Numbered from the stretch's first letter, positions 48,600-59,171 are shown. The stretch: 64,000 nucleotides of DNA from Yoonia sp. R2331 (GCF_041103235.1 NZ_JBGCUN010000001.1:1612001-1676000); one strand, 5' to 3'. Numbers and translations are program-made. Notes: generated from the letters alone by a model not told the origin.

Positions 48600-49771
48600 T
48601 CTCAACCAGCCAGGCGCTGGATGCGCTTTTTGCGCTGGCCCGGCCGTTGGATGTGGAAACCGTGCCATTGGGGTTGGCTGCCGGTCGCTATATGCCGCAG
48701 GCGGTTCATGCGACGCGCACCCAACCGCCCTTTGCCGCCTCTGCCATGGACGGTTATGCGGTGCCAGATGCAGAGGTTACATCGGGCCAAAGCTTAGACG
48801 TGATTGGTGAATCTGCTGCCGGGCATGGGTTTGCGAGCCGCGTCGGTCCGGGTCAAGCGGTGCGAATTTTTACCGGCGCGCCGATGCCCGAAGGCACGCA
48901 GCGGGTGATTATTCAAGAGGATGTGACGCGCGCAGGTGATGTGATTACCGTCCAGCCAGAGCATGACACCAAGCTTTATGTTCGCCCCGCCGGTGCCGAT
49001 TTCGCCAAGGGCGATGCCTTGTCCCCGCGCCTGCTGACCCCATCGGACATTGCCCTGCTGGCGGCGATGAATATCGCGCAGCTCGACGTGACCCGCAAAC
49101 CGCAGGTGGCGATCATCGCCACGGGGGATGAACTGGTGCAACCCGGTGAAGTGCCGGGGCCGGATCAGATCATCGCCTCGAATTCCCATGGATTGGCCGC
49201 ATTGATCGCGCAGCATGGTGGCGCGCCGCGCCTGTTGCCCATCGCCCGCGACACGGATGCGGCGCTGAACCTTGCCTTTGATCTGGCAAAGGGAGCTGAT
49301 CTGGTGATCACGATCGGGGGTGCCTCTGTCGGTGATCATGATCTGGTCGGTGGTGTGGCCGCGGCGCGCGGGATGGAACGTGCGTTCTACAAGATCGCGA
49401 TGCGGCCCGGTAAGCCGCTGATGGCCGGACGTCTGGATGGTGCGATGATGATCGGCCTGCCCGGAAACCCGGTCTCTGCCATGGTGTGCGGCCATATCTT
49501 TGTATTGCCGGTCTTGCGCGCAATGCTTGGGATGCCCGCGCAGGCTGCCCCGCGCCGCCGCCTGCCGCTGGCGAACGCCCTGCCCGGCAACGGCCCGCGC
49601 GAACACTATATGCGCGCGCAGGTGGCAGATGGCACTGTCACCGTGTTCGAACGTCAGGACAGCGCGCTTCTGACGGTGCTGGCCGCGGCCAATGCGCTCG
49701 CCGTGCGCCCGCCGAATGACGGTGCGCGCCTGCCCGGTGATTTGCTAGAGATTATCGACCTGACACACTGA
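48596..49771 (+). CDS. moeA: Molybdopterin molybdenumtransferase
   Basis: A 391-residue enzyme that inserts molybdate into adenylylated molybdopterin. Landmarks are [48 protein letters not shown] and [15 protein letters not shown], with a C-terminal MoeA-C domain ([10 protein letters not shown]). The metal needed would come through molybdate or tungstate uptake such as tupBCA. Its stop overlaps the lexA promoter region. Confidence 0.94.
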   Translation: MISTSQALDALFALARPLDVETVPLGLAAGRYMPQAVHATRTQPPFAASAMDGYAVPDAEVTSGQSLDVIGESAAGHGFASRVGPGQAVRIFTGAPMPEGTQRVIIQEDVTRAGDVITVQPEHDTKLYVRPAGADFAKGDALSPRLLTPSDIALLAAMNIAQLDVTRKPQVAIIATGDELVQPGEVPGPDQIIASNSHGLAALIAQHGGAPRLLPIARDTDAALNLAFDLAKGADLVITIGGASVGDHDLVGGVAAARGMERAFYKIAMRPGKPLMAGRLDGAMMIGLPGNPVSAMVCGHIFVLPVLRAMLGMPAQAAPRRRLPLANALPGNGPREHYMRAQVADGTVTVFERQDSALLTVLAAANALAVRPPNDGARLPGDLLEIIDLTH

Positions 49772-49774
49772 TTG

Positions 49775-49803
49775 TTGACACAAAACGGGAACATGCGTAG
49801 AAC
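49775..49803 (+). promoter_or_regulatory. lexA promoter with LexA (SOS) box
   Basis: A perfect -35 TTGACA (49775-49780) is 17 bases before TAGAAC (49798-49803). Overlapping spacer and -10 is GAAC-ATGCGTA-GAAC at 49789-49803, exactly the GAAC-N7-GAAC LexA box used by Rhodobacterales. Repressor binding here would block RNA polymerase, so lexA is autoregulated by DNA damage. Confidence 0.85.
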
Positions 49804-49849
49804 ATACGCAAAACGTGCCGCCACACGTGACCTGAATTGTGAGGCTTTG

Positions 49850-50536
49850 ATGCTGACGAAAAAACAACTCGATCTGTTGGAATTCATCCACAAGCGCGTG
49901 CAACGCGATGGTGTCCCGCCCAGTTTTGACGAAATGAAAGAGGCGTTGGACCTGCGGTCCAAATCGGGCATTCACCGCCTGATCACCGCATTGGAAGAGC
50001 GCGGCTTTATCCGGCGTCTGGCGCATCGTGCGCGTGCGCTGGAAATTGTGAAGCTACCCGATGCGATGGCGGACAAGCCGGGCTTCGCCCCGCGTGTGAT
50101 TGACGGCGACCGGCCGGACAGCATTCCACCGAAGTCACAGGCGGTCACTGCCGCCGCGATTGAGATCAACGTGATGGGCCGGATTGCTGCCGGTGTGCCG
50201 ATTGCTGCCATTTCAGAGGTGTCGCATTCGGTGGCCGTCCCGCAGTCGATGCTGGGCAAGGGCGAGCATTACGCGCTTGAGGTGAAGGGCGATTCAATGA
50301 TCGACGCAGGCATCAATGATGGTGATGTCGTCGTGATCCGCGAGACCGCGACAGCAGACGACGGTGATATCGTCGTGGCCCTGGTCGAGGATCAGGAGGC
50401 GACGCTGAAACGTCTGCGTCGCAAGGGGAGCACAATCGCGCTTGAAGCGGCGAACCCCGCATATGAAACCCGCATCTTCAATGATGATCAGGTCAAGGTA
50501 CAGGGCCGGTTGGTGGGCTTGATCCGCACCTACTGA
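49850..50536 (+). CDS. lexA: SOS transcriptional repressor LexA
   Basis: A 228-residue repressor. The N-terminal winged helix is [35 protein letters not shown]. The self-cleavage Ala-Gly bond is in [13 protein letters not shown] (near residue 117). The catalytic Ser is in [11 protein letters not shown] and the Lys in EATLKRLRR. The ATG at 49850 begins at the usual MLTKKQ; the open frame upstream to 49772 is promoter DNA. RecA-driven cleavage would release the SOS regulon. Confidence 0.95.
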   Translation: MLTKKQLDLLEFIHKRVQRDGVPPSFDEMKEALDLRSKSGIHRLITALEERGFIRRLAHRARALEIVKLPDAMADKPGFAPRVIDGDRPDSIPPKSQAVTAAAIEINVMGRIAAGVPIAAISEVSHSVAVPQSMLGKGEHYALEVKGDSMIDAGINDGDVVVIRETATADDGDIVVALVEDQEATLKRLRRKGSTIALEAANPAYETRIFNDDQVKVQGRLVGLIRTY

Positions 50537-52662
50537 CCCAACGCAATGCGCGACAAAGGGGCCGCAGTTTGCGGTCCTTTTGCGATTGCAGCGTTCAGAT
50601 CAGGGACGCCACCCCGCGCCGCATGGGCATTCCAGGGCCGTGTGCCGGTGACGTCCCGTGCTGTGGTCAGCACCAGCGCACCCTCTGCATCAAGCGAGGC
50701 CGCAATCGCCCCGTGTTGCCGCAATTGCCGGGCGTCGAGCACCAGACAGGGCCGGTCTGTCACCTCGGACTGATTGCTGATCAGAATGTCGGCGCCACCA
50801 CAACCCTGCAATTCAGCAAGGGCGGTCTTGCCCGAGACCTGCAGCACCTCCCAATCCCCAAGCGCGGCACGCACCACCCTGCCCTGCACATCGAGCCCCG
50901 GACGGCTTGCGGCGTTCGCCTGATCCACCGGTTGCCCATCATTCTCCAGCCAAATGCCGGCGACAAAGCCCGATCCCTTGCCGCGCGACAGGGCACGGCC
51001 TTGCGGGGTCATCATTCCGATTAATGCGCCATTGTCGGCGATCAACAATTGCGGGCGTTGGGTCTGGGTCCAAAGCAGCAGCGCGAGGCCGGCCACCACC
51101 GATCCGGCCCAGCGGGCGCGGCCGTGCCACAGCACCGACCACAGCAGGCCCAATGTCAGAATGCCCAGCACATAGCCCGCCGGGGACGGCACATGGCTGA
51201 GCGCGCCGTCTTGTGCCGCGACCGTGCGGGCGACCCAGAGGATCCAGCGCAAGCCAAGCTCCATCAGCCACAGGCCGATGCCCCAAAGGCCGAATGGTGC
51301 CAGACAGACCGCCAGCACGGCGGCGGGCATCACCAGCGTGCCCATGAGCGGCACGCTGAGCAGGTTTGCGATCAGCCCGTAGTGCGCGATCTGGTTGAAA
51401 TGTGCAGCGGCGATCGGGGCCGTTGCGAGGCCTGCCACAAAGGAAGAGATCACGACTGACAACACCGGGCGCGTCCACTTGGGCAGGCGCTGCAGGTCCA
51501 GATGGCGCATTTGCCCGAATACCACCACAAGCGCCGTGGTCGCGGCAAAGGACATCTGGAATCCTGGGCCCAGCAACGCCTCTGGGTGCAGGACAAGGAC
51601 GAGGATCGCGGCCATCGCCACGGCGCGCAATGTCAGCGCACGTCGATCCAGCAGGATGGCCACGAACATCACAGAGACCATGATATAGGCACGCTCGGTC
51701 GCGACATTGCCGCCCGACAGCGCAAGGTAGAATGCCCCAACGATCAGCGCGCAGACGGCGGCGATTTTCTTGACCGGCCAGCGCAGGGCCGCGCGCGGCC
51801 AAAGGGCCAGCCCGTACCGCAGGGCCGCAAAGACAAAGCCCGTCAAAAGGCCCATGTGCAGCCCCGAAATCGCCAGCAGATGGGCAAGGTTTGACGCGCG
51901 CAGGTCTTGCAGCGTGCTCTGCCCCATCGCAGAGCGGTCGCCGGTCATGATGGCCGCCGCGAAGGCCCCGGTTTCACCGGGCATGGCCTGCTGCACGGCT
52001 GTCGAAATCGCCATGCGTTTGGCAAAGATCCAGTGACGCCAACTGCCGGGGCTGACGGGGGCCGCCCGCAGCACCGGGTTGCGGGTATAGCCGACAGCGC
52101 CCAGACCGTCGAAATAGGCATGGCGCTGAAAGTCGAACCCACCCGGTTCTGCCGGGCCTGATGGCGGTGACAGATGGCCAGTGGTCATCAGAACCTCGCC
52201 CGGCTGATACTGTGTGAGCGGCTGATCGCCGTGCACGGAAATGCGCACCCGGGTGGGCATCCTGTCGGGCGCGATGCGGTCCAGTCGGACCTGATCGAGT
52301 GTCAGGCGTGGTGCGTCGCTTGCAGAGCGGTCGATATTGACCACGCGCCCCTCGATCGGGCCATAGTAGCGGAACGTCAGGATGGGCGCGTCCACCGCGA
52401 CAGCCTGCCACTTGGCAAGCATCGCACCGCAAAGCACCAGCGCCAGACCGATGGCAAGCGGCTGTGCTGCGTATGGGATCAACCGCGCCAGCAGCAAAGC
52501 CCCACAGGCGGCCCCGGCGACCCATGCCCAGACCACCAGTTCCGGTTCCACCCGCAGGCTGAAGTAACCCGCGATCCCGATCCCCAGACAGACCGGCACC
52601 CACCCAATCAGGTTTCCCCGCTGGGCCAGTGCCGCATCGACCATCTGTGTCAGGAGCTGCAC
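50530..52662 (-). CDS. comEC: ComEC/Rec2-family DNA uptake channel
   Basis: A 710-residue inner-membrane protein. N-terminal membrane segments are followed by an OB-like DUF4131 domain ([20 protein letters not shown]), then the competence domain with [34 protein letters not shown] (the ComEC signature) and about eight more helices. The C-terminal ~170 residues resemble the place of the usual metallo-beta-lactamase domain, but its HxHxDH metal motif is absent. It would form the channel for single-stranded DNA in natural transformation; nuclease activity is unlikely. Its 3' end overlaps lexA by 7 bases. An internal ATG at 52641 is an alternative start. Confidence 0.85.
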   Translation of the reverse strand: MQLLTQMVDAALAQRGNLIGWVPVCLGIGIAGYFSLRVEPELVVWAWVAGAACGALLLARLIPYAAQPLAIGLALVLCGAMLAKWQAVAVDAPILTFRYYGPIEGRVVNIDRSASDAPRLTLDQVRLDRIAPDRMPTRVRISVHGDQPLTQYQPGEVLMTTGHLSPPSGPAEPGGFDFQRHAYFDGLGAVGYTRNPVLRAAPVSPGSWRHWIFAKRMAISTAVQQAMPGETGAFAAAIMTGDRSAMGQSTLQDLRASNLAHLLAISGLHMGLLTGFVFAALRYGLALWPRAALRWPVKKIAAVCALIVGAFYLALSGGNVATERAYIMVSVMFVAILLDRRALTLRAVAMAAILVLVLHPEALLGPGFQMSFAATTALVVVFGQMRHLDLQRLPKWTRPVLSVVISSFVAGLATAPIAAAHFNQIAHYGLIANLLSVPLMGTLVMPAAVLAVCLAPFGLWGIGLWLMELGLRWILWVARTVAAQDGALSHVPSPAGYVLGILTLGLLWSVLWHGRARWAGSVVAGLALLLWTQTQRPQLLIADNGALIGMMTPQGRALSRGKGSGFVAGIWLENDGQPVDQANAASRPGLDVQGRVVRAALGDWEVLQVSGKTALAELQGCGGADILISNQSEVTDRPCLVLDARQLRQHGAIAASLDAEGALVLTTARDVTGTRPWNAHAARGGVPDLNAAIAKGPQTAAPLSRIALGQ
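50555..50581 (+). terminator. Terminator after lexA
   Basis: A stem AAAGG-GGCCGC with loop AGTTT and GCGG-T-CCTTTT forms an imperfect hairpin followed by T-rich sequence, 18 bases after the lexA stop. It lies inside the 3' end of the convergent comEC gene. Confidence 0.6.
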
Positions 52663-52737
52663 TTGTCACCGCCCTTTCAAAGGCTTATCCCGCGCTGCAA
52701 GACTGCCCCATTTTCGGTAAACCAAAGGTTAACGCCC

Positions 52738-54132
52738 ATGTCCGTTGTCACCCGTTTCGCGCCTTCCCCGACCGGGGCTTTGCACATTGGCGGCGCTCGC
52801 ACGGCCTTGTTTAATTGGCTTTATGCCCGTGGCCGGGGTGGCAAGTTCCTGTTGCGGATCGAGGATACCGACAAGGCGCGGTCAACGGAGGAAAACCGGC
52901 AGGCCATTCTGGACGGGTTGACATGGTTGGGGCTGGATTGGGACGGAGAGCCGATCAGCCAGGCCGCACGCGCGGACCGGCACGTCGAAGTGGCACAGCA
53001 AATGCTGGCGAGCGGCACCGCCTACAAGTGCTATTCCACGCCCGAAGAGATTGAAGCGTTTCGCGAAAAGGCGCGCGCCGAAAAGACATCAACTCTGTTT
53101 CGGTCGCCCTGGCGCGATGTGCCCGCAGATCAGCACCCCGATGCGCCCTTTGTCGTGCGCGTCAAAGCACCGCGCGAAGGACAGACCACTTTGCATGACG
53201 AGGTGCAGGGCGATGTGACATGGCAGAATGAGCAGCTTGACGACATGGTCCTGCTCCGCTCTGACGGGTCGCCGGTCTATATGCTGGCGGTGGTTGTTGA
53301 TGATCACGATATGGGCGTGACCCATGTGATCCGCGGCGACGACCATCTGGCCAATGCGTTTCGGCAGAACATGATCTATGCCGCGATGGGTTGGACCGCA
53401 CCGGTGCTGGCGCATGTGCCGCTGATCTTTGGGCCGGATGGCAAGAAACTGTCAAAGCGTCATGGTGCGACGGGGGCGGCGGAATATCAGGCGCTTGGGT
53501 ATCCGGCTGCCGGGATGCGCAACTATCTGACCCGATTGGGGTGGAGCCACGGGGATGACGAATTCTTCACGGACGCGCAGGCGCGCGAGTGGTTTAATCT
53601 GGACGGGATCGGCAAATCACCGGCGCGCTTTGATTTCAAAAAACTGGATAATATCTGCGGCCAGCATATCGCGGCGGCTGACGATGCTGCGCTGCTGCAT
53701 GAAGTGCAGGGTTTTCTGGCCGCGACCGGTGCGGAAATGCTGACGGAAACGCAGTCGGACGGATTTTTGAAAGCGATGTACTGCCTTAAAGAACGTGCGA
53801 AGACGCTGCCGGAACTTATTGAAAAGGCACACTTTGTCCTGACATCTCGCCCGATCACACCAGATGAGAAAGCGGCAAAACAGCTGGATTCGGTATCCCG
53901 TGGTATACTCTCAGAATTGACGCCGCACCTGCAAAGTGATAGCTGGTCACGCAGCACGCTGGAGGAAGCCGTTTCCGATGTGGCCACGCGCCACGACAAG
54001 AAATTGGGACAGCTTGCCGGGCCGCTTCGTGCAGCTTTGGCAGGTCGCGCGGTTTCCCCCAGTGTTTTCGACATGATGCTGGTCCTCGGGCGTGAGGAAA
54101 CACTCGCCCGGCTTCAGGATGCATCGGCCTGA
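52738..54132 (+). CDS. gltX: Glutamyl-tRNA synthetase
   Basis: A 464-residue class I synthetase with [29 protein letters not shown] (HIGH as HIGG), [12 protein letters not shown] and the KMSKS loop [13 protein letters not shown] near residue 240. A C-terminal helical anticodon-binding domain follows. It may be discriminating or charge tRNA-Gln too; that depends on a gatCAB elsewhere. The ATG at 52738 follows AAAGG; the frame upstream to 52174 is only comEC antisense. Confidence 0.95.
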   Translation: MSVVTRFAPSPTGALHIGGARTALFNWLYARGRGGKFLLRIEDTDKARSTEENRQAILDGLTWLGLDWDGEPISQAARADRHVEVAQQMLASGTAYKCYSTPEEIEAFREKARAEKTSTLFRSPWRDVPADQHPDAPFVVRVKAPREGQTTLHDEVQGDVTWQNEQLDDMVLLRSDGSPVYMLAVVVDDHDMGVTHVIRGDDHLANAFRQNMIYAAMGWTAPVLAHVPLIFGPDGKKLSKRHGATGAAEYQALGYPAAGMRNYLTRLGWSHGDDEFFTDAQAREWFNLDGIGKSPARFDFKKLDNICGQHIAAADDAALLHEVQGFLAATGAEMLTETQSDGFLKAMYCLKERAKTLPELIEKAHFVLTSRPITPDEKAAKQLDSVSRGILSELTPHLQSDSWSRSTLEEAVSDVATRHDKKLGQLAGPLRAALAGRAVSPSVFDMMLVLGREETLARLQDASA

Positions 54133-54223
54133 AACCTTTTCGTTACGCTTTTATGGTGAACGATGGGCGGATTGCACGACACTAACGCCCGGCACACACC
54201 CGGCGCTGACATGGGGAAGATAC

Positions 54224-55519
54224 ATGGCCGATACCACAAAGACCGCGACACTGACCGTAGATGGAAAATCTTACGAATTGCCTGTCCATACGCCGACGTC
54301 TGGCCCGGACGTCATCGACATTCGCAAGCTGTACGGTCAGGCGGGCGTGTTCACCTATGACCCCGGCTTTACTTCGACCGCGTCGACCGACAGCACGATT
54401 ACGTTCATTGATGGCGACAAGGGCGAGCTGTTGCATCGCGGCTATCCCATCGACCAGTTGGCAGGTAAATCGCACTACCTCGAAGTGTGCTATCTGCTGT
54501 TATACGGTGAACTCCCTTCTGCCGCGCAGCTTGAGGATTTTGAGTTCCGTGTGACCAATCACACGATGCTGCACGAGCAGATGATGAACTTTTTCCGTGG
54601 CTTCCGCCGTGATGCGCACCCGATGGCGATCATGGTCGGCGTTGTGGGTGCGATGTCGGCGTTCTATCACGACAGTACCGATATCAATGACCCTTGGCAG
54701 CGCGAAGTCGCCTCGATCCGGTTGATTGCCAAGATGCCGACAATTGCCGCGATGGCTTATAAGTACCACATCGGTCAACCGTTCGTGTATCCGCGCAACA
54801 ACCTGGATTACGCGTCGAACTTTCTGAACATGTGTTTCAGCGTGCCCGCTGACGACTACAACGTCAGCCCTATTCTGGCCCGCGCGATGGACCGGATTTT
54901 CACGCTGCATGCGGATCATGAGCAGAACGCCTCGACCTCGACCGTGCGTTTGGCATCGTCGTCTGGCGCCAACCCGTTCGCCTGTATCGCCGCAGGCATC
55001 GCCTGTCTGTGGGGACCAGCGCATGGCGGCGCAAACCAGGCCTGTCTGGAAATGCTGCGCGAGATCGGCACAGTGGACCGCATCCCCGAATTCATCGCCC
55101 GTGCCAAGGACAAGAATGACCCGTTCCGCCTGATGGGCTTTGGGCATCGCGTCTATAAGAACTTTGACCCGCGCGCGACGGTGATGAAGGAAAGTGCCGA
55201 TGAGGTGCTGGACCTTCTGGGTGTCGAAAACAACCCGACCCTGCAGGTCGCCAAGGAACTTGAAAAGCAGGCGCTGGCCGATCCGTATTTCTCCGAGAAG
55301 AAACTGTTCCCGAATGTGGATTTCTATTCCGGTATCATTCTGGAAGCGATGGGTTTCCCCACCTCGATGTTCACACCGATCTTTGCGCTGTCGCGCACGG
55401 TGGGCTGGATTTCCCAGTGGAAAGAGCAGCTTGACGATCCACAGCTCAAGATTGGGCGGCCCCGGCAGCTGTATCTGGGCAGCACAGCGCGCGACTATGT
55501 CGACATCGAAAACCGCTAA
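54224..55519 (+). CDS. gltA: Citrate synthase
   Basis: A 431-residue type II citrate synthase, the entry enzyme of the TCA cycle. Catalytic residues are in [16 protein letters not shown] (His) and [17 protein letters not shown] (His), and the acetyl-CoA site Asp is in [12 protein letters not shown]. The N-terminal ~60-residue domain ([22 protein letters not shown]) is typical of the NADH-sensitive hexameric class. The start is the ATG at 54224. A clear terminator follows at 55525-55549. Confidence 0.96.
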   Translation: MADTTKTATLTVDGKSYELPVHTPTSGPDVIDIRKLYGQAGVFTYDPGFTSTASTDSTITFIDGDKGELLHRGYPIDQLAGKSHYLEVCYLLLYGELPSAAQLEDFEFRVTNHTMLHEQMMNFFRGFRRDAHPMAIMVGVVGAMSAFYHDSTDINDPWQREVASIRLIAKMPTIAAMAYKYHIGQPFVYPRNNLDYASNFLNMCFSVPADDYNVSPILARAMDRIFTLHADHEQNASTSTVRLASSSGANPFACIAAGIACLWGPAHGGANQACLEMLREIGTVDRIPEFIARAKDKNDPFRLMGFGHRVYKNFDPRATVMKESADEVLDLLGVENNPTLQVAKELEKQALADPYFSEKKLFPNVDFYSGIILEAMGFPTSMFTPIFALSRTVGWISQWKEQLDDPQLKIGRPRQLYLGSTARDYVDIENR

Positions 55520-55524
55520 GTTTC

Positions 55525-55549
55525 AGGGCCGCCATAGCGCGGCCCTTTT
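55525..55549 (+). terminator. Rho-independent terminator after gltA
   Basis: A 7-bp stem GGGCCGC-CATAGC-GCGGCCC (55526-55545) is followed by TTTT. It ends 3 bases before the next gene's ATG, so that gene's leader is the terminator itself. Confidence 0.85.
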
Positions 55550-55552
55550 GCT

Positions 55553-56044
55553 ATGCTGACGACTAAGCGGCTGATCCTGCGGGCAGCGCGGCCCGATGAT
55601 CTGGACGATCTGCACGCGATTTACAGTGATCCGCGCGCAATGCGCTATTGGTCCACGCCACCGCATCCCGATCGCGCGACTACGCAGGGCAATCTGGACC
55701 GGCTGATCGCCAGTGCAGCACGGCGGCTGGTCTATTTCGTGTTCGAAAAAGATGGCCACGCGATCGGTGTCGGCGGGATGCACAAGGACTATGAAATCGG
55801 GTTCCTATTGCATCCCGATTACTGGCGGCAAGGGTTCGCGCGCGAGGCGATGCAGACGATCATCCCACATCTTTTCAAAGTGACCGATGCCCCTGCCCTG
55901 ACCGCTGACGCAGACCCGCTGAACACAGCCTCTGTCGGATTGCTGCGAAGTCTTGGCTTTGACGAAACGCACAGGGCCAAGAATACGTTCTGCATTGAGG
56001 GTGTTTGGTCTGACAGCGTGTATTTCCGACGGAAACGTGGCTAA
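55553..56044 (+). CDS. GNAT family N-acetyltransferase (RimJ/RimL type)
   Basis: A 163-residue acetyltransferase with the RimJ-like start TTKRLILRAARPDDLDDL, the CoA-binding region IGFLLHPDYWRQGFAREAMQTII (Q/R-x-x-G-x-G/A pattern) and the C-terminal SVGLLRSLGFDETHRAKNTF. The substrate is unknown. Translation begins right after the gltA terminator, so expression may come from read-through or a promoter within gltA. Confidence 0.82.
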   Translation: MLTTKRLILRAARPDDLDDLHAIYSDPRAMRYWSTPPHPDRATTQGNLDRLIASAARRLVYFVFEKDGHAIGVGGMHKDYEIGFLLHPDYWRQGFAREAMQTIIPHLFKVTDAPALTADADPLNTASVGLLRSLGFDETHRAKNTFCIEGVWSDSVYFRRKRG

Positions 56045-56178
56045 TTCGCCCGTTTTTGCCAGACAGTTCATTCTTTTAGAACAAAGCCACAGTATCGTGC
56101 TGACAATGTCCGGGTTGAGCCTCAGTGAGGCCGCGTGTGGCACCCAAAACCTCGTCAGCAAAAACTGGAGATACACAC

Positions 56179-57144
56179 ATGGCAAGCTCATCCTTCATCA
56201 TCTATGGCGATGTCAACGTCGCGGTGACCATCACCGAAAATATGGATGGCACACTGACTTTCACGACCTCCGTCATCACTCAAGGCGAAAATGCGACGGG
56301 TTTGATCGGCGACATTAACGCGCTGTTTTTTGACGTGGCCGACAATATCGACGTCAGTCTTCTGGAAACCTCGGACGGCACCGATCTGGGGTCCACCGGG
56401 CTGGACACTGTCCTTTTGGAGGATGCGTTCAAAGAGGAAAGCATCACCAAGGTTGACAGCTTTACCAACATGAACGGCGAAGTGATCAAGGAAGCGGGCA
56501 AATTTGACGGTGGCGTGCAGTTTGGAACCCAAGGCATTGGGACAGACGACTATCAGTCCGTCTCGTTTACCTTGTCCACATCTGACGGCTCTGCGCTAAG
56601 CCTTGCTGACTTCAGTATGCAGGATTTTGGTGTGCGCCTGACATCTGTTGGTGTTGAAGGTGGCAGCCGTGACGGATCGTTGAAACTGGGCACCACAGCA
56701 CCGTTGTTCCCCGTGGATCCACCAGTCGAGCCGGGGTGCGACGATATCTACATCACCACCGAGGCTGATTTTTCGGCCCCGATCCTTCCCGGTTTTCCGC
56801 CTCTTCCCGGAGATCAGATCGTTGATCCCGACACGCAAGACGCGTTCTTTAGTCTTCTTTACAACAATGAAGTGGGCAGCAGCGTCACGTCAGTGGGCGG
56901 CGATGCTAGCAACGTTGGTCAGGTCATCACCGGCAGCAATGGCGGCACGATTGTGATCTATGCGGATGGCACATTTGACTTTTCTGCATTGAACACCTCT
57001 TTCGAAAACGACTTTGCCCATCTCAACGACAACGATGTCGAAACGACCACTTTCGTTTACGAAGTTGACGGGTTGGAACAGACACTTTGCGTAGAGGTCC
57101 ATGGCATCACCGACGACGGCGGGCCCGGTGGGCCCAACGGCTGA
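56179..57144 (+). CDS. Acidic hypothetical protein with C-terminal VCBS/cadherin-like region
   Basis: A 321-residue acidic protein, rich in Asp, Gly, Ser and Thr, with no classical signal peptide. The N-terminal part (about 1-170) is a beta-rich domain that includes VAVTITENMDGTLTFTTSV and LDTVLLEDAFKEESITKVDS. The C-terminal part (about 220-315) has GGTIVIYADGTFDFSALN and TTTFVYEVDG, resembling VCBS or cadherin-like repeats of type I-secreted proteins. A type I secretion route is a guess from composition. The ATG at 56179 begins at MASSSFIIYGDV; a frame from 56125 is also open. A strong terminator follows. Confidence 0.6.
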   Translation: MASSSFIIYGDVNVAVTITENMDGTLTFTTSVITQGENATGLIGDINALFFDVADNIDVSLLETSDGTDLGSTGLDTVLLEDAFKEESITKVDSFTNMNGEVIKEAGKFDGGVQFGTQGIGTDDYQSVSFTLSTSDGSALSLADFSMQDFGVRLTSVGVEGGSRDGSLKLGTTAPLFPVDPPVEPGCDDIYITTEADFSAPILPGFPPLPGDQIVDPDTQDAFFSLLYNNEVGSSVTSVGGDASNVGQVITGSNGGTIVIYADGTFDFSALNTSFENDFAHLNDNDVETTTFVYEVDGLEQTLCVEVHGITDDGGPGGPNG

Positions 57145-57160
57145 TCTGACGGCCTTTGTG

Positions 57161-57188
57161 AAAACGCCTTGCTTCGGCAAGGCGTTTT
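57161..57188. terminator. Strong bidirectional terminator
   Basis: A 12-bp perfect stem AAAACGCCTTGC-TTCG-GCAAGGCGTTTT with a TTCG loop lies 17 bases after the acidic-protein stop. The A-run before and T-run after make it symmetrical, so it can end transcripts from both directions. Confidence 0.9.
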
Positions 57189-57350
57189 GCGTTAGGCGGT
57201 GCGTGGCTGACAGGAAGCCTAGACGCCGCCAGCCCGCAGGGGCCAAGCTAAACCTGTTGCATTGACCTTTCGGACCGTTCAGCCAGTGACGCTGCGGTTG
57301 ACAAGGGCGGCTCTCGACCCAACACACCGCGTCAGAACTGGAGGAACCCC

Positions 57351-57878
57351 ATGTCACGGTCCCCACTTCCCCTCTTGATCGAGGATGTTTCGGCCTTTAC
57401 CAGCGCCTTGCGGAAAAGCTGGCCTGCCGACCCACCGGGCCAAGCGCAAGCCCTGACCCTGATTGCCCGCGCCGCAGGCTATCGCAATCACCAACACCTG
57501 AAAGCCAATGCCGATGTGCAGGACGCACCGGACAAGGCCGCACAAAAGCGCGTGCAGGATGCGTTGCGCGTGTTTGATGCGGAAGGCATCATGCAGCGCT
57601 GGCCCAAGAAAACCAGCGTGCAGCGCCTGTGCCTGATGTGGTTCTGGTCGCGCCTGCCCGCGCGTCGTGACTTGTCAGAGGCTGAGGTCAACACCGTGCT
57701 GCAAGCCGGAGAGGCCTTTGGCGACCATGTGCTGCTGCGCCGGTCACTGATTGACGGACGGCTTGTGCAACGGACCAACGATGGGCGCATCTATCGCCGG
57801 TTGGAGGCCGCACCCGCCCCCGAAGAACGGCAGTTCATCCGCGCGCTGTCAGAACGGCAGTTGGCAGCGCAGGTCTAA
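57351..57878 (+). CDS. DUF2087 domain-containing protein
   Basis: A 175-residue protein. The N-terminal half ([37 protein letters not shown]) looks like a toxin-free HTH-type or winged module often fused to DUF2087. The C-terminal half carries the DUF2087 signature RRDLSEAEVNTVLQAGEAFGDHVLLRRSLIDGRLVQRTNDGRIYRRL. Such proteins are thought to be transcription-related, but function is not established. GGAGGA precedes the ATG. It is isolated between a terminator and a convergent gene. Confidence 0.8.
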   Translation: MSRSPLPLLIEDVSAFTSALRKSWPADPPGQAQALTLIARAAGYRNHQHLKANADVQDAPDKAAQKRVQDALRVFDAEGIMQRWPKKTSVQRLCLMWFWSRLPARRDLSEAEVNTVLQAGEAFGDHVLLRRSLIDGRLVQRTNDGRIYRRLEAAPAPEERQFIRALSERQLAAQV

Positions 57879-57881
57879 CCC

Positions 57882-58658
57882 CTAGCGCCCCTCGAATTTC
57901 GCGGGGCGCTTTTCAAGAAAGGCCACGACCCCTTCCTGAAAGTCGCGGGTCTGGCCGCATTTGCCCTGTAGTTTTGCCTCGAGCGTCAGTTGCCCGGCCA
58001 TGTCATTGTCAAAGGACGCGCGCATGGCTTCTTTGACGTAGGTGTAGGTTTGGGTGGGACCGGCGGCCAGTTGTGCGGCACGGGCCTGCCAATGGGCAGT
58101 GAATTCCTCTGCCGGGGCGGTTTCATAGATCATGCCCCAGTCGGCGGCCTGAATGGCCGTGACCTTATCGGCAAACAACGCCGCCCCCATTGCGCGCGCA
58201 AGCCCCACCTGACGCGGCAGGAACCACGTGCCGCCTGCGTCCGGGATCAGCCCGATCCGGGTGAACGCCTGCACGAAATAGGCATCATAAGACGCCATGA
58301 CCACATCTGCCGCCAGTGCCAGGTTCGCCCCTGCGCCCGCTGCCGGGCCATTGACCGCGCTGATGGTCGGGATTTTGCTGTCGATAATGGCGCGCAGCAT
58401 CGGCACATATTCGTCCCGCAAGGTGCGTTCCAGATCAAGGCTGGCCGCAGATCCACCATCGCCAAGGTCTTGGCCGGAACAAAACGCCTTGCCCGCGCCG
58501 GTGATCACAAGCACCCGCGCCTCAGTCTGGACGGCGTTGACGGCATGGGTGATCTCGGCCCGCATTTGCGTATTCAGCGCGTTCATCACATCGGGCCGGT
58601 TCAGCGTCAGCACCGCAACGTCGTTGCGGGTCACAAGCGTGATGGCAGAATATTCCAT
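57882..58658 (-). CDS. paaG: Enoyl-CoA hydratase/isomerase, PaaG-like
   Basis: A 258-residue crotonase-fold protein. The oxyanion-hole segments are ITGAGKAFCSGQDLGDGG and SAVNGPAAGAGANLALAADVV, and the catalytic region is RIGLIPDAGGTWFLPRQVG (PDAGG typical of PaaG, 1,2-epoxyphenylacetyl-CoA isomerase). Other enoyl-CoA hydratases share this fold, and no other paa genes are in view, so the phenylacetate role is likely but not certain. A short imperfect palindrome lies 38 bases upstream. Confidence 0.8.
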   Translation of the reverse strand: MEYSAITLVTRNDVAVLTLNRPDVMNALNTQMRAEITHAVNAVQTEARVLVITGAGKAFCSGQDLGDGGSAASLDLERTLRDEYVPMLRAIIDSKIPTISAVNGPAAGAGANLALAADVVMASYDAYFVQAFTRIGLIPDAGGTWFLPRQVGLARAMGAALFADKVTAIQAADWGMIYETAPAEEFTAHWQARAAQLAAGPTQTYTYVKEAMRASFDNDMAGQLTLEAKLQGKCGQTRDFQEGVVAFLEKRPAKFEGR

Positions 58659-58695
58659 GGGCGGCGTCCTTTATGCTGTTGCCCACAACTTAGTG

Positions 58696-58707
58696 AACCA
58701 ATCAGTT
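58696..58707 (-). promoter_or_regulatory. Possible operator upstream of the PaaG-like gene
   Basis: AACCAATCAGTT has the symmetry AAC-n2-AT-n2-GTT, resembling TetR-family operators of the fatty-acid and phenylacetate type. No regulator gene is adjacent. The site is short and the match is only suggestive. Confidence 0.25.
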
Positions 58708-58727
58708 TAGGAAAGCGCGCCTTTGCG

Positions 58728-59171
58728 TCACGAGCCAATTATTTTCTCAAGCTCGGCCTTTTCGGCATCGCTGAGCGCAACAGGAGGGGCGACGTCGCGT
58801 CTGCGGATCGTCGACCAACCGATGCCAAGCCCGACCAACAGCAGCACGGGCGCTGCCAACCAAAGCACCAGATTGGACCCTGCAGCCCGGGGGCGCATCA
58901 GAACAAATTCACCAAAACGTGCGGCCATATAGTCCAGAACTTCGGCGTCTGAGTCGCCCGCGACAAGCCGTTCACGCAGGACGATCCGCAACTCGCGCGC
59001 AACGGCGGCGTGAGATTCGTCGATGCTTTCGTTTTGGCAAACGGGACATCGCAACTGGGTCGAAATTTCGCGCGCCCGGGCTTCCAGCGCGGGATCGTCC
59101 AGCATCTCATCGGGTTCCACGGCCCACAATGGAGCAGCCAGAAACAGCAGGATCAGGACCAGACGCTTCAT
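58728..59171 (-). CDS. ccmH: Cytochrome c-type biogenesis protein CcmH
   Basis: A 147-residue periplasmic thiol protein, membrane-anchored. It has a signal/anchor at the start (MKRLVLILLFLAAPLWAVEPDE), the redox motif LRCPVCQNESIDES (apocytochrome reduction), and a C-terminal membrane helix (LVLWLAAPVLLLVGLGIGW). It is the short CcmH without the TPR domain of CcmI. The ATG at 59171 overlaps the ccmF stop by 4 bases, and longer frames are ccmF antisense. Confidence 0.93.
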   Translation of the reverse strand: MKRLVLILLFLAAPLWAVEPDEMLDDPALEARAREISTQLRCPVCQNESIDESHAAVARELRIVLRERLVAGDSDAEVLDYMAARFGEFVLMRPRAAGSNLVLWLAAPVLLLVGLGIGWSTIRRRDVAPPVALSDAEKAELEKIIGS

